NCBI GenBank assembly: GCA_900552755.1
Contig: USAY01000026.1
Span: 1-20,079 of the forward strand
Direction: 5' to 3'
From: an uncultured Collinsella sp.
GTDB taxonomy: Bacteria; Actinomycetota; Coriobacteriia; Coriobacteriales; Coriobacteriaceae
DNA length: 20,079 bases
Program-made: the position numbers and the translations under genes
Shown here: positions 1 through 7,002 of the stretch, one piece after another
Layout of the letters: each line of letters starts with the position of its first letter
How positions within the stretch are numbered: position 1 is the stretch's first letter
The notes under the pieces: model-generated
The model's input: the letters and a program-made list of their open reading frames with translations, nothing else
Databases searched by the model: none
Told to the model about the DNA's origin: nothing

Positions 1-132
1 AAAGCATCGTTAGATTAATAATGACAGACCGAATGAAGATGCGTGCGATGGGGGCGAGGCGAATGGCTGAGCGGTATCGATACGCGGGTTCAACGGTATC
101 ACATTGGCCACATAGATTTTTAACTTGCATTT
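1..132. other. Left-edge non-coding stretch
   Basis: I see no supportable gene here. It lies downstream of the stop codon of the minus-strand ABC ATPase and is relatively AT-rich. No GC hairpin followed by a T run is visible on the minus strand, so the end of that transcript is not identified. The short open frame starting near position 21 runs antisense into the ATPase gene and has no recognisable content. Confidence 0.5.
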
Positions 133-882
133 CTACCCGCCCTTTTCGTAGAGTCGCCGATACGTGCTTAGCGCACCCTCGGCGCGTCCGGCAGGCTTTG
201 CGAAATGGGATCCAGGAGACTTCGGCGCAGCATCATCTTGCGGAATGCTTCTAATGAGCCTCCCATCCTTCAAAAACAGAATCTCATCGCACAGCCTATC
301 GACCGAATCCAAGATGTGGGATGACATGATGATGCACGTACCAGAATCGGCCAGCTTCCTGAGAATCTCGGAATGCAAGTCCACCCTGCTGGGGTCGAGC
401 GCGTTCATGGGCTCATCTAATAGAAGGTACCGCGCGCCCGTCGCATACGCAATCGCCAGGGTAAGCTGCTGCTTCATGCCCTGGCTCAGAGTGCGGATCC
501 TCATCTTCGCGAACTCGCCTATCTGCGTTTGTTCCACTATCTCTTCGATATCGCGAGCATGCGGCCACATATCGCAAACCATCTTGAGGTGATCTTCCGC
601 ACGCAATCCGGGATACAGCAGCGTCCCCTCACCAGGTGCATAGAAGATCATAGAACGGACCTCTCTCGCACCCGTACCCTGCACCTCATCCAGAACGATG
701 CTCCCGTCCACGCGAGGACCCGGCAAACCTGCCATCGCACGCAGCAACGTCGTCTTTCCATGCCCGTTCGGAGCGACGAGACCGTAGACCGTACCCGGGG
801 CAAACTCAGCGTTCACCGAATCTACGAGCACCTTCTTTCCATAAGAGATCGTCAGCGTTTGAAGGTCAATCATCGAGATCAT
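133..882 (-). CDS. ABC transporter ATP-binding protein
   Basis: This is the ATPase of a small ABC exporter, 249 residues long, the usual size for a single nucleotide-binding domain. Visible motifs are a P-loop (APNGHGKTT, about 37-45), a signature LSQGMK (132-137), Walker B LLLDEP (153-158), the D-loop ALDP and the switch histidine in SSH (189). The first glycine of the P-loop (GxxGxGK[ST]) is alanine, a mild oddity. It overlaps the permease gene by ATGA, so the two should be translationally coupled and form one transporter. The sequence AAAGGGG lies directly against the first ATG, so the second in-frame ATG (position 873, about 9 bases downstream of it) may be the true start. The 40 residues after the switch region are Pro/Ala-rich and not recognisable. 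The substrate cannot be told from sequence. Confidence 0.93.
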   Translation of the reverse strand: MISMIDLQTLTISYGKKVLVDSVNAEFAPGTVYGLVAPNGHGKTTLLRAMAGLPGPRVDGSIVLDEVQGTGAREVRSMIFYAPGEGTLLYPGLRAEDHLKMVCDMWPHARDIEEIVEQTQIGEFAKMRIRTLSQGMKQQLTLAIAYATGARYLLLDEPMNALDPSRVDLHSEILRKLADSGTCIIMSSHILDSVDRLCDEILFLKDGRLIRSIPQDDAAPKSPGSHFAKPAGRAEGALSTYRRLYEKGG

Positions 883-3101
883 CCCCTTTCGATCTTTGGA
901 ACACTCAGGCGCACCATCAACGGAGATACGGCGCCCAAGACCACCAGCAGAGCGCCCGATGCGCCGACGACCTCTCCAAAAGGCATCGCGTTCGTCCCTC
1001 GCCCAAGGAACCCAATCGTCCCCACCTGGGAAGCGGGATCAAACGAGGCGAATGGAGCCAGCAGCGCGACGCCCATGCCCACGCTTTCAACATGAGCGCT
1101 CAACGAACCCAACACCAAGAGAACCGCGCAAACCATTCCGGTGACAACGGGGTTGCGGCTAATCGCTGCTGTCAACGCAGCGACGACGGAAATCACGCCG
1201 TATGCCATGACCAGCAACGGAATACTGCACAACACCGCCTCCCCCACCATGGACGTTGTCGAAGCTCCCGCCCGAATGAGAGCGACGGGATACTCCGATC
1301 CACCCGCACCGTTCTTAATCACGGACACAACGACAGCGGGAACCATCGACACCAAAAGCAGCACCAAGCCAAGCAGGAGAGCCAGCGCAACAGCCGTCAG
1401 AAAACGCACATGCGCTGTTGCGGGGATCTGGAGAACCAGAAGGGAACGACACTGCAGGTGGGTGCACGCGAGCGATGTGACAACCACGGGCAACAGCAAA
1501 AATAAGGAGGGAAGCGCTGCCTGGAGATACGAAAGGAGGATTAATGGGGGCATCTTCGTACTTAACTCGTAAACCTTGGGGTCCGGCAAGTTCGCGATCG
1601 ACTCAAGCAGAAGGGCGCGCGCCTCCGCACGAGAAGGAGTCTCCGGCTCGATTCCGATCGATTGCAGGAGAGTCGCATCTGCCGCGCCCAGCTCACCTCG
1701 AGCGCGCTCGTACGTCGCAAGGCTTCGAAACCCCTCCGCAGGCATAGGCGCGTACACGAAACCCGAAAGAGCATCCCGCATGTCTTCCAGGGCCGCTTTG
1801 CCCTCGACGTCCATATTCGCAGCGTTCTGCTCTAGATACCGATCTATTGAACGGAGCTCCCCATCCCTATACCGAACAACGGAAACGTTATCAGCGTCAG
1901 GAAACATCTCGACCAGAGCCGGGGCCAGCATCGTCGTCGACATTGCAATCGCGCATACGGCGAGGGTAGGAGAACGCAGGAGCAGTTTCCCCATCGTTCT
2001 TACGTATGCAACGGCGGAGGCACAAGCGCTCGAACGAGTTGCCGTTCTCGATGCAGTGAAGGAACCTCTCTCAAGACAAATCGGGGATATCGGGCACGCG
2101 CAGCCGCTCTTTCCAGCAACGCAAAGCAGGCTAATTGCCAGCACCTCGATCCCGATTGCGCATACGAGGGCAATCGCGCCACGCTCGAAGCAAAGTCCAG
2201 GCAGATTCACTATCTGCGTTGTCGGGTACGGGCTATAGGCGCCGACGGTCAACTCAGTGTTCGCATACGTAAGGGGATTCAACAGGGCGAACTCACGTAA
2301 AGCGATGGATCTTCCGTAATACCCGGGAACCATCGTCACCCCCATCAGGGCACATACGAACACGATTCCAAGCGTAGGGTTATTGGCAATCTTCACGGCA
2401 AGGTGAACGACAAGCGAGATGAACGCTGCCACCAAGAATTGCAAGATGGCCGTCTGCGCGAACACCAGCCAAGCCGGTTTGATAACCGGAGTCGCATATT
2501 GAATGTAGCCTATCGGATAGAACGGCGAGCCCGGGCCATTCTTCACAAGCGCGGCGATTATCCCTGGAAGATTGATGGCGAGGACGGCAAGCATTGCAAA
2601 AACACTCGCCCATACGCTCGATGCAACAAGTCTACCCAGCTCGCCCATCGGTGCCTGGATGATGAGCTTTTCACGTTTGTTAAGACGCGCGGCAAGGAAC
2701 GAGACGGCAACGGCCGTTGCGACCCATAGCAAGTACTCCTTCGATCCGTCATAATAGGTGTACTCTCCATCCGATATCTGCAGAAACGGAAGTAGGGGAG
2801 AGAGCGGTGCCAAGATAAGACGTCCCGCGGCAAGAGGGTACAGAAGCGCGGGCATGCTTGATGAAGAGGTATAGACACCGTCCTCCCCCGCATTCACAAG
2901 CGCATCCGCATAGGATGCTGACAATTCCTGCTCAACACGGGTTATTCCCGACTCGAGGTATTCGACCCGTCCGTCGATGCCAGCCGCGCTCCTGAAGACG
3001 GGCAGAGCACAAAGAACCATCAACGCAACAACGACAACACAGAGCGACCTGGAGGAGAGAAGCGACCTAAAGATCGCCTTCGAGATTTTGAGCATATTCA
3101 T
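879..3101 (-). CDS. ABC transporter permease, internally duplicated
   Basis: This is the membrane partner of the ATPase, about 740 residues. ATG at 3101 is preferred over the ATG at 3119 because AAGG stands 6 bases upstream of it; a third ATG is at 3095. The protein is two homologous halves. Each has an N-terminal membrane helix (about 20-42 and 380-402, counted from the 3119 ATG), an extracytoplasmic charged segment, and a bundle of about five or six helices. Matching landmarks are LPGIIAALVKNGPGSPFYP (184-202) and MVPAVVVSVIKNGAGGSEYP (592-611), then IANNPTLGIVF and ISRNPVVTGMV, then FALLNPLTYANTELTVG and ALLAPFASFDPASQVG. The usual ABC-2-type permease is half this size and works as a dimer, so this is probably a fused dimer. 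The middle loop (about 335-370) is Cys/Ser-rich and looks like a linker. Substrate unknown. Confidence 0.88.
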   Translation of the reverse strand: MNMLKISKAIFRSLLSSRSLCVVVVALMVLCALPVFRSAAGIDGRVEYLESGITRVEQELSASYADALVNAGEDGVYTSSSSMPALLYPLAAGRLILAPLSPLLPFLQISDGEYTYYDGSKEYLLWVATAVAVSFLAARLNKREKLIIQAPMGELGRLVASSVWASVFAMLAVLAINLPGIIAALVKNGPGSPFYPIGYIQYATPVIKPAWLVFAQTAILQFLVAAFISLVVHLAVKIANNPTLGIVFVCALMGVTMVPGYYGRSIALREFALLNPLTYANTELTVGAYSPYPTTQIVNLPGLCFERGAIALVCAIGIEVLAISLLCVAGKSGCACPISPICLERGSFTASRTATRSSACASAVAYVRTMGKLLLRSPTLAVCAIAMSTTMLAPALVEMFPDADNVSVVRYRDGELRSIDRYLEQNAANMDVEGKAALEDMRDALSGFVYAPMPAEGFRSLATYERARGELGAADATLLQSIGIEPETPSRAEARALLLESIANLPDPKVYELSTKMPPLILLSYLQAALPSLFLLLPVVVTSLACTHLQCRSLLVLQIPATAHVRFLTAVALALLLGLVLLLVSMVPAVVVSVIKNGAGGSEYPVALIRAGASTTSMVGEAVLCSIPLLVMAYGVISVVAALTAAISRNPVVTGMVCAVLLVLGSLSAHVESVGMGVALLAPFASFDPASQVGTIGFLGRGTNAMPFGEVVGASGALLVVLGAVSPLMVRLSVPKIERG

Positions 3102-3132
3102 CGCCAACCTTAACCTCATCCAGTCGGAACAG

Positions 3133-3159
3133 AGGGGCCGAACAAAATGCTCGGCCCTT
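3133..3159 (-). promoter_or_regulatory. Hairpin in the leader of the ABC operon
   Basis: GGGCCGA (3135-3141) and TCGGCCC (3151-3157) are perfectly complementary, extended by one G-T and one A-T pair, around a 9-base loop. On the minus strand it lies just before the permease start, within the likely leader. There is no clear T run after it in that direction, so it may be a leader structure rather than a terminator. In the plus direction it is followed only by TTATT. Confidence 0.4.
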
Positions 3160-3164
3160 ATTAC

Positions 3165-3199
3165 TTGCCGGCAAAGTCAATTTAACATAAACTGTTAAA
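3165..3199 (+). promoter_or_regulatory. Divergent promoter region with a 19-bp palindrome
   Basis: TTTAACA (3181-3187), TAAAC, TGTTAAA (3193-3199) is a perfect inverted repeat in the 117-base AT-rich gap between the divergent ABC and DUF2975 units. A plausible plus-strand promoter is TTGCCG (3165-3170), 17 bases, TAAACT (3188-3193), which would put the -10 inside the palindrome. This is the expected position for a repressor site, and the XRE regulator encoded two genes downstream is the obvious candidate ligand. The palindrome is seen directly; promoter and operator roles are inferred. Confidence 0.45.
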
Positions 3200-3236
3200 A
3201 AGTAACCTGAGTTTTTTAAATTCTTCGGAGGTTATT

Positions 3237-3749
3237 ATGAGTTCCGACAATCGCACTCCCCGGCTTCATTCCTTCCGCATCGCATGTGCGATAGCCTCTG
3301 CGACCCTTTGCGCCACCGCCATCGCACAAGTGGCGTTCTCCTTAAAGCCAGCAATCGAAGTGCTCGACAACCCTGTAATTGCAGACTCCCCCGCGTATCC
3401 AGCCCTTGCGATCTCGACATTGGTCCCTGCCGTCATCGGTATCGCTACGACCATCCTCAGCGCCGTTCTCGTGTGGACGATCAAGAGCGGAGACCCCTTC
3501 AAGAAAGGGTCTGCGACATGCTTGAAGGTGCTCGGCATTCTCTTCGTTGTTCAAGCTGCCACCAGCCTCTACGCCGGCTCACTCAAAACCTCCGTTTCGA
3601 TGTTTGGCGGCGAGGGGGCCGTCGGCGCCCAAGAGATCGCTTCATCATTCGATTGGACCTCTCTGGTTCTCGGCATCGTCCTGTTCATGCTTTCCCAGCT
3701 CTTCTTGTACGCCCGAGAGCTGCACCTCGACTCCGACGAGATTGCGTAA
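3237..3749 (+). CDS. DUF2975-like four-helix membrane protein
   Basis: A 170-residue integral membrane protein with four predicted helices at about 13-35, 57-82, 93-113 and 140-158, and a charged C-terminus. Size, topology and the neighbouring small Cro/C1 regulator match the DUF2975 family, whose Bacillus example YoaS sits beside YozG. The molecular role of this family is not established. The start is fixed by GGAGG 5 bases upstream of the ATG. The stop lies 9 bases before the next ATG, so the two genes form one unit. The helix between 93 and 113 follows a basic FKKGSATCLK segment, typical of the cytoplasmic loop in this family. Assignment rests on pattern and context only. Confidence 0.75.
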   Translation: MSSDNRTPRLHSFRIACAIASATLCATAIAQVAFSLKPAIEVLDNPVIADSPAYPALAISTLVPAVIGIATTILSAVLVWTIKSGDPFKKGSATCLKVLGILFVVQAATSLYAGSLKTSVSMFGGEGAVGAQEIASSFDWTSLVLGIVLFMLSQLFLYARELHLDSDEIA

Positions 3750-3758
3750 GGAAACGCC

Positions 3759-4010
3759 ATGCCCGTAATTGTTCGCCTCGACAAGATCATGGCCGAGCGA
3801 AAGATTTCCTCGAACGAACTTGCCGAAAGGATTGGAACCACGCCCGTGAACCTGTCCCGTATTAAAAAAGGGCATATTCGCGGCATTCGCTTCAACACAC
3901 TCGAGCAGCTATGCCTCGCCCTTCGTTGCCAACCCGGAGACCTTCTCGAAGTCATGAGCGAAGAGGATGCCCGAAAGGAGTTCGGACTCGATTGGTCCGC
4001 CGAGGATTAG
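3759..4010 (+). CDS. YozG-like Cro/C1 (XRE) helix-turn-helix regulator
   Basis: An 83-residue DNA-binding protein. The helix-turn-helix spans about residues 16-40 (ISSNELAERIGTTPVNLSRI) and is followed by the conserved FNTLEQLCLALRCQPGDLLE, as in the small single-domain XRE family that accompanies DUF2975 proteins. It probably controls its own operon and perhaps the divergent ABC transporter through the palindrome at 3181-3199. The start has a weak AAGGAA site 6 bases upstream. The last 17 residues run past the usual end of the family. The stop codon TAG lies in the same frame as the recombinase fragment that follows, with no bases between, so the tail may derive partly from recombinase sequence. 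Confidence 0.88.
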   Translation: MPVIVRLDKIMAERKISSNELAERIGTTPVNLSRIKKGHIRGIRFNTLEQLCLALRCQPGDLLEVMSEEDARKEFGLDWSAED

Positions 4011-4736
4011 AGGGCGGTCGTACTCGCCCTGCGCACGGGGATGCGAATCGGCGAGGTCTGCGGCCTTCGGTGGTGCGATGTGGATTTCGAGACGGGCCTG
4101 ATCTCGATCAGACACTCGGTGGCGTACGCGAAGGGAATGGGTTCGTTCATCAAGGACACCAAGACCCATGACGCCAGGGGTATCCCCATCGACCCGGTCG
4201 GCCTACTCCCCTTCCTGAAGGAGACCCACGAGATCGACTGCGGAAAGCTGCGCTTGCGCGGCCTTACCGGGGCGGTCGAGATCGGGGACTGCTACATCCT
4301 GTCGGAGCCGGGCGCGACCTTCGCGACGACAAGCTATATCCGCAGGGCGTTCAAGACGTTCTCGGAGACCAACGGCCTCATGGGCACCAACGACGAGCTG
4401 ATCACGTTCCACGGCCTTCGCCACACGTTCGCAACGCAGTGGATCCGCCAAGGCGGCGATATCAAGGCGCTCCAATCGATCCTCGGCCACAAGGACGCCA
4501 TGGCGACGCTCAACGTCTACGCCGACATCGAGCCCATCTCCAAAATCCATAACATGCTGCGCGCCACGCCGTGCCTTTGGCGCGGGCACCTCGGGCCGAG
4601 GGTCGATCCGGGTCCCATGTTCCAACAGAGGATCCAGGAGTCCATCGAGACGCTCCAGGCGTTCGGCTACGGCATCACCGAGCCGGACGACCGAAATATC
4701 GCCATACGCGACGTGAAGATGAACAGTTGGCTCTAG
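4011..4736 (+). pseudogene. Tyrosine recombinase/phage integrase, N-terminus missing
   Basis: The catalytic domain of a tyrosine site-specific recombinase. The frame opens directly after the regulator's TAG with RAVVLALRTG and the first ATG is at 4041, giving 231 residues. The usual protein is near 350-400 residues, so the SAM-like core-binding and arm-binding domains are gone. All catalytic residues are present, counted from the 4041 ATG: Arg 2 in GMRIGEVCGLRW, Lys 41 in TKTHDARGIPI, His 124 and Arg 127 in FHGLRHTF, His 150 in LGHKD, and the nucleophile Tyr 160 in NVYADI. Residues after about 175 do not look like a known domain. No Shine-Dalgarno site is evident for the 4041 ATG. It is most likely a remnant of the element that carried the preceding genes. 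Confidence 0.85.
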
Positions 4737-5062
4737 CTCACCGAGTACGCGGCAGTGCTGGGCCCATCCCAACTGAGGTCACGGTGGTCCGATAGGGGCG
4801 CCGCCCGCGGCATGCGCCGCGGAGCGGTATCCCCTACCGAAGGGCGGGGATGCCCTCCGCTTCCAGTTCGCAGTCAGCCGTCGGAGGCGTTCGGCTGACT
4901 GCGGGAACGGCCTGTCCGCTCAATGTGTTCGGCTGAGATCGGAAATCAACCCAACACGAGCCGGACACGCGCCAGACGGCTCTTCCCCGTACGGCCTTCC
5001 CCCTTACGCTCATGTTGCAGGCATGTAACGCCGCAGCGAGCGCGCCTTTTTTGCGCCAGACA
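4737..5062. other. Intergenic stretch with strong hairpins, no gene
   Basis: No coding frame here is convincing. Two perfect hairpins are visible: CCGCGGC/GCCGCGG with loop ATGC (4805-4822), and a 12-bp stem at 4869-4880/4892-4903 listed separately. A partial echo of the second stem (TTCGGCTGA) recurs at about 4929-4937. Neither hairpin has a T run, so they are not typical intrinsic terminators. The stretch probably marks the boundary between the integrase-bearing patch and the core chromosome. Confidence 0.5.
4869..4903. repeat. 12-bp perfect inverted repeat
   Basis: CGCAGTCAGCCG (4869-4880) and CGGCTGACTGCG (4892-4903) are exact complements around an 11-base loop. It lies in the non-coding stretch downstream of the recombinase remnant. 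It could be a structured terminator lacking a T run, a relic of the mobile element, or a recombinase arm site. Confidence 0.6.
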
Positions 5063-5085
5063 GGTACAATGATGAACACTGTACC
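5063..5085 (+). promoter_or_regulatory. 23-bp palindrome overlapping a candidate -10 of the ACT gene
   Basis: GGTACAnTG, five bases, CAnTGTACC forms a 23-bp interrupted palindrome with 16 paired positions. The sequence TACAAT (5065-5070) inside it is a good -10 hexamer, 62 bases before the ACT start. No convincing -35 is seen, which would suit an activated or otherwise regulated promoter. Palindrome and hexamer are seen directly; the operator role is inferred. The regulated unit would include citrate synthase. Confidence 0.45.
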
Positions 5086-5131
5086 GTAGCGGAGCGCCGT
5101 CGCGCGCCGCCAACACGCGAAAGGGTTTCCC

Positions 5132-5419
5132 ATGGCCGAGATCTCGTCCTCCCGTATCGTCATCACCGTCCTTGGCAAGAACCGCCCCGGCATCGTCGCC
5201 GGCGTCACCCGTGTCCTGGGCGAAGCCAATGTCGACATCCGCGACATTACGCAGTCCATTATCGAGGACATCTTCACCATGACCATGCTGGCCGACACCG
5301 CCGAGTCCAAGCTCGACTTCGCCGAGCTGCAGAAGGCCCTGGCCGAGGCCGGCGAGCTTTCGGGCGTCAACGTGTCCATTCAGCGCGAGGACGTCTTTAA
5401 CTTTATGTACCGCCTGTAG
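5132..5419 (+). CDS. ACT domain protein, UPF0237 family
   Basis: A 95-residue stand-alone ACT domain. GKNRPGIVAGV (15-25) is the glycine-containing loop where ACT domains bind a small ligand, often an amino acid; the following VTRVLGEANVDIRDITQ and the C-terminal FNFMYRL are typical of UPF0237. Family length is about 90, so it is complete. The start has AAAGGG about 6 bases upstream. In many Firmicutes this gene is followed by a UPF0210 (DUF711/PFL) gene, but here it is followed after 77 bases by citrate synthase on the same strand. Ligand and function are not established; a sensory role in amino-acid-linked regulation is inference from the domain. Confidence 0.9.
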   Translation: MAEISSSRIVITVLGKNRPGIVAGVTRVLGEANVDIRDITQSIIEDIFTMTMLADTAESKLDFAELQKALAEAGELSGVNVSIQREDVFNFMYRL

Positions 5420-5496
5420 CGAACAGGCCGCTGGGGATAGCCTGACGCGCGCATGCCCATGCAAGCCACCCCGATGCGGCCCGGAGAGGAGCGCGC

Positions 5497-6915
5497 ATGG
5501 CCTACGACGCCAAGAAAATCTATTACCGCTTCGATGACCACTTGAGCCGACTGGTTCTGGATTACGAAGCAAGCCGCCAGATTTCGTCTGAGAGCGAAAG
5601 CCTCTACCACGGCCTGCCGACCGACCCTTATGACGAGGGCTTGTTCGAAGAGCACAATGTCAAGCGCGGCCTGCGCAATGCCGACGGCTCGGGCGTGGTC
5701 GCGGGCCTCACTCGTATCTCGGATGTGCACGGCTACAACAAGGTCGACGGAAAGGTCGTGCCCGATCAGGGCAAGCTCACGCTTCGCGGCTACAGCATCG
5801 AGGATCTGGTCAACAATGCCCAGGCCAAGAATCGCTACGGCTACGAAGAAGTCGCCTATCTGCTTATCACGGGCTCGCTGCCCAACAAGGAAGAGCTCGA
5901 CGGCTTTTGCGAGCGCCTGGGCGCCTTTAGACATCTGAGCGACGAGTACGTTAAAGAGTTCCCTATGACCACGGTATCGTCGAGCATCATGAACGTGCTC
6001 CAGCGCGCCGTACTGCTGCTCTACGCCTTCGATGCCGAACCAGACGTGATCACGCCTGAGCACGAAATCGACGTCGCCATTTCCATGCTCGCACGTCTCC
6101 CGCGCATCGCCGCCTTCGCACACATGGCCTCGGTCGCCAAGCTTCGCGGCTCCGAGGTTCACGTGCCGCACCCTACGCCCGGTCTCTCCACCGCCGAGAC
6201 CATCCTACAGGTCCTGCGCGGCGGCATGGCGTTCACCCGCGATGAGGCGATGCTGCTCGACGTTATGCTCATGCTGCATGCCGAGCACGGCGGCGGCAAC
6301 AACTCCACCTTCGCTTGCCGCGTGCTGTCGTCTTCGGCCACCGACCCGTATTCCGCCTACGCCGCGGCTATCGGCTCGCTCAAGGGCCCGCGCCACGGCG
6401 GCGCCAATGCCAAGGTCGTGTCTATGCACGAGGACATCCGCGCGCATGTCTCCAACTGGGAGGACGAGGACGAGGTCGCGGCCTACCTGGGCAAGATCCT
6501 CGACAAGCAGGCCTTCGACGGCACGGGCCTCATCTACGGCATGGGCCACGCCGTCTATACGCTCAGCGACCCGCGCGCCGAGGTCTGCCGCCGTTACGCG
6601 CGCTCACTGGCAGCCAAGAAGGACTTGGGCGAAGAGTTCGCACTCATCGAGCGTATCGAGCGCCTGGCACCGCAGGTGATGCGCGACCACGGCATGACCA
6701 AGCCCATCTGTGCCAACATCGACCTGTACACGGGCTTTATCTACAAGATGCTCGGCGTACCCGAGACGCTTTTTACGCCGCTATTCGCCGTCGCCCGCAT
6801 GGCCGGCTGGTCGGCACACCGCATGGAAGAGCTCTTCTGCGCGCACCGCATTATTCGCCCCGCGTATCGCCCGGTTATCGAGCCGCTGGAGTACAAGCCG
6901 CTCGCCGATCGCTAG
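5497..6915 (+). CDS. gltA: Citrate synthase
   Basis: Condenses acetyl-CoA with oxaloacetate to citrate (EC 2.3.3.x), in the cytoplasm. The 472 residues cover the whole citrate synthase fold. Catalytic residues are visible: His 264 in HAEHGGGNNSTF, His 351 in GMGHAVY and Asp 409 in ANIDLYTGF; GPRHGGAN (298-304) and ARMAGWSAHRMEE (433-445) are conserved active-site segments. The N-terminal 60 residues are longer than in short archaeal-type enzymes. The start has GGAGAGGAG 6 bases upstream. It probably shares a transcript with the ACT gene and ends at a strong terminator. In a fermentative coriobacterium its likely role is 2-oxoglutarate and glutamate supply rather than a full TCA cycle. The exact family name (gltA or citZ) is a convention; a 2-methylcitrate synthase role cannot be excluded. 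Confidence 0.93.
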   Translation: MAYDAKKIYYRFDDHLSRLVLDYEASRQISSESESLYHGLPTDPYDEGLFEEHNVKRGLRNADGSGVVAGLTRISDVHGYNKVDGKVVPDQGKLTLRGYSIEDLVNNAQAKNRYGYEEVAYLLITGSLPNKEELDGFCERLGAFRHLSDEYVKEFPMTTVSSSIMNVLQRAVLLLYAFDAEPDVITPEHEIDVAISMLARLPRIAAFAHMASVAKLRGSEVHVPHPTPGLSTAETILQVLRGGMAFTRDEAMLLDVMLMLHAEHGGGNNSTFACRVLSSSATDPYSAYAAAIGSLKGPRHGGANAKVVSMHEDIRAHVSNWEDEDEVAAYLGKILDKQAFDGTGLIYGMGHAVYTLSDPRAEVCRRYARSLAAKKDLGEEFALIERIERLAPQVMRDHGMTKPICANIDLYTGFIYKMLGVPETLFTPLFAVARMAGWSAHRMEELFCAHRIIRPAYRPVIEPLEYKPLADR

Positions 6916-6938
6916 GACGCGGATCGTTATAGAACCCG

Positions 6939-6977
6939 AGCGTGGCCAGGGCATCATCGCCCTCGGCCACGCTTTTT
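6939..6977 (+). terminator. Intrinsic terminator after citrate synthase
   Basis: AGCGTGGCC-a-GGGC and GCCC-tc-GGCCACGCT form a stem of 13 pairs with a small bulge, and TTTTT follows (6973-6977). It lies 23 bases after the stop and 25 bases before the next gene. Confidence 0.9.
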
Positions 6978-7002
6978 ATGCCAGCAGAAAGGGCTGCATC
7001 AA

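Noticed and set aside
21..254. Short plus-strand open frame at the left edge
   Set aside because: Runs antisense into the ATPase gene, has arginine-rich composition typical of a shadow frame, and no ribosome site.
5041..5060. Terminator at GCGCCTTTTTTGCGCC
   Set aside because: GCGCC is repeated directly rather than inverted around the T run, so no useful stem forms.
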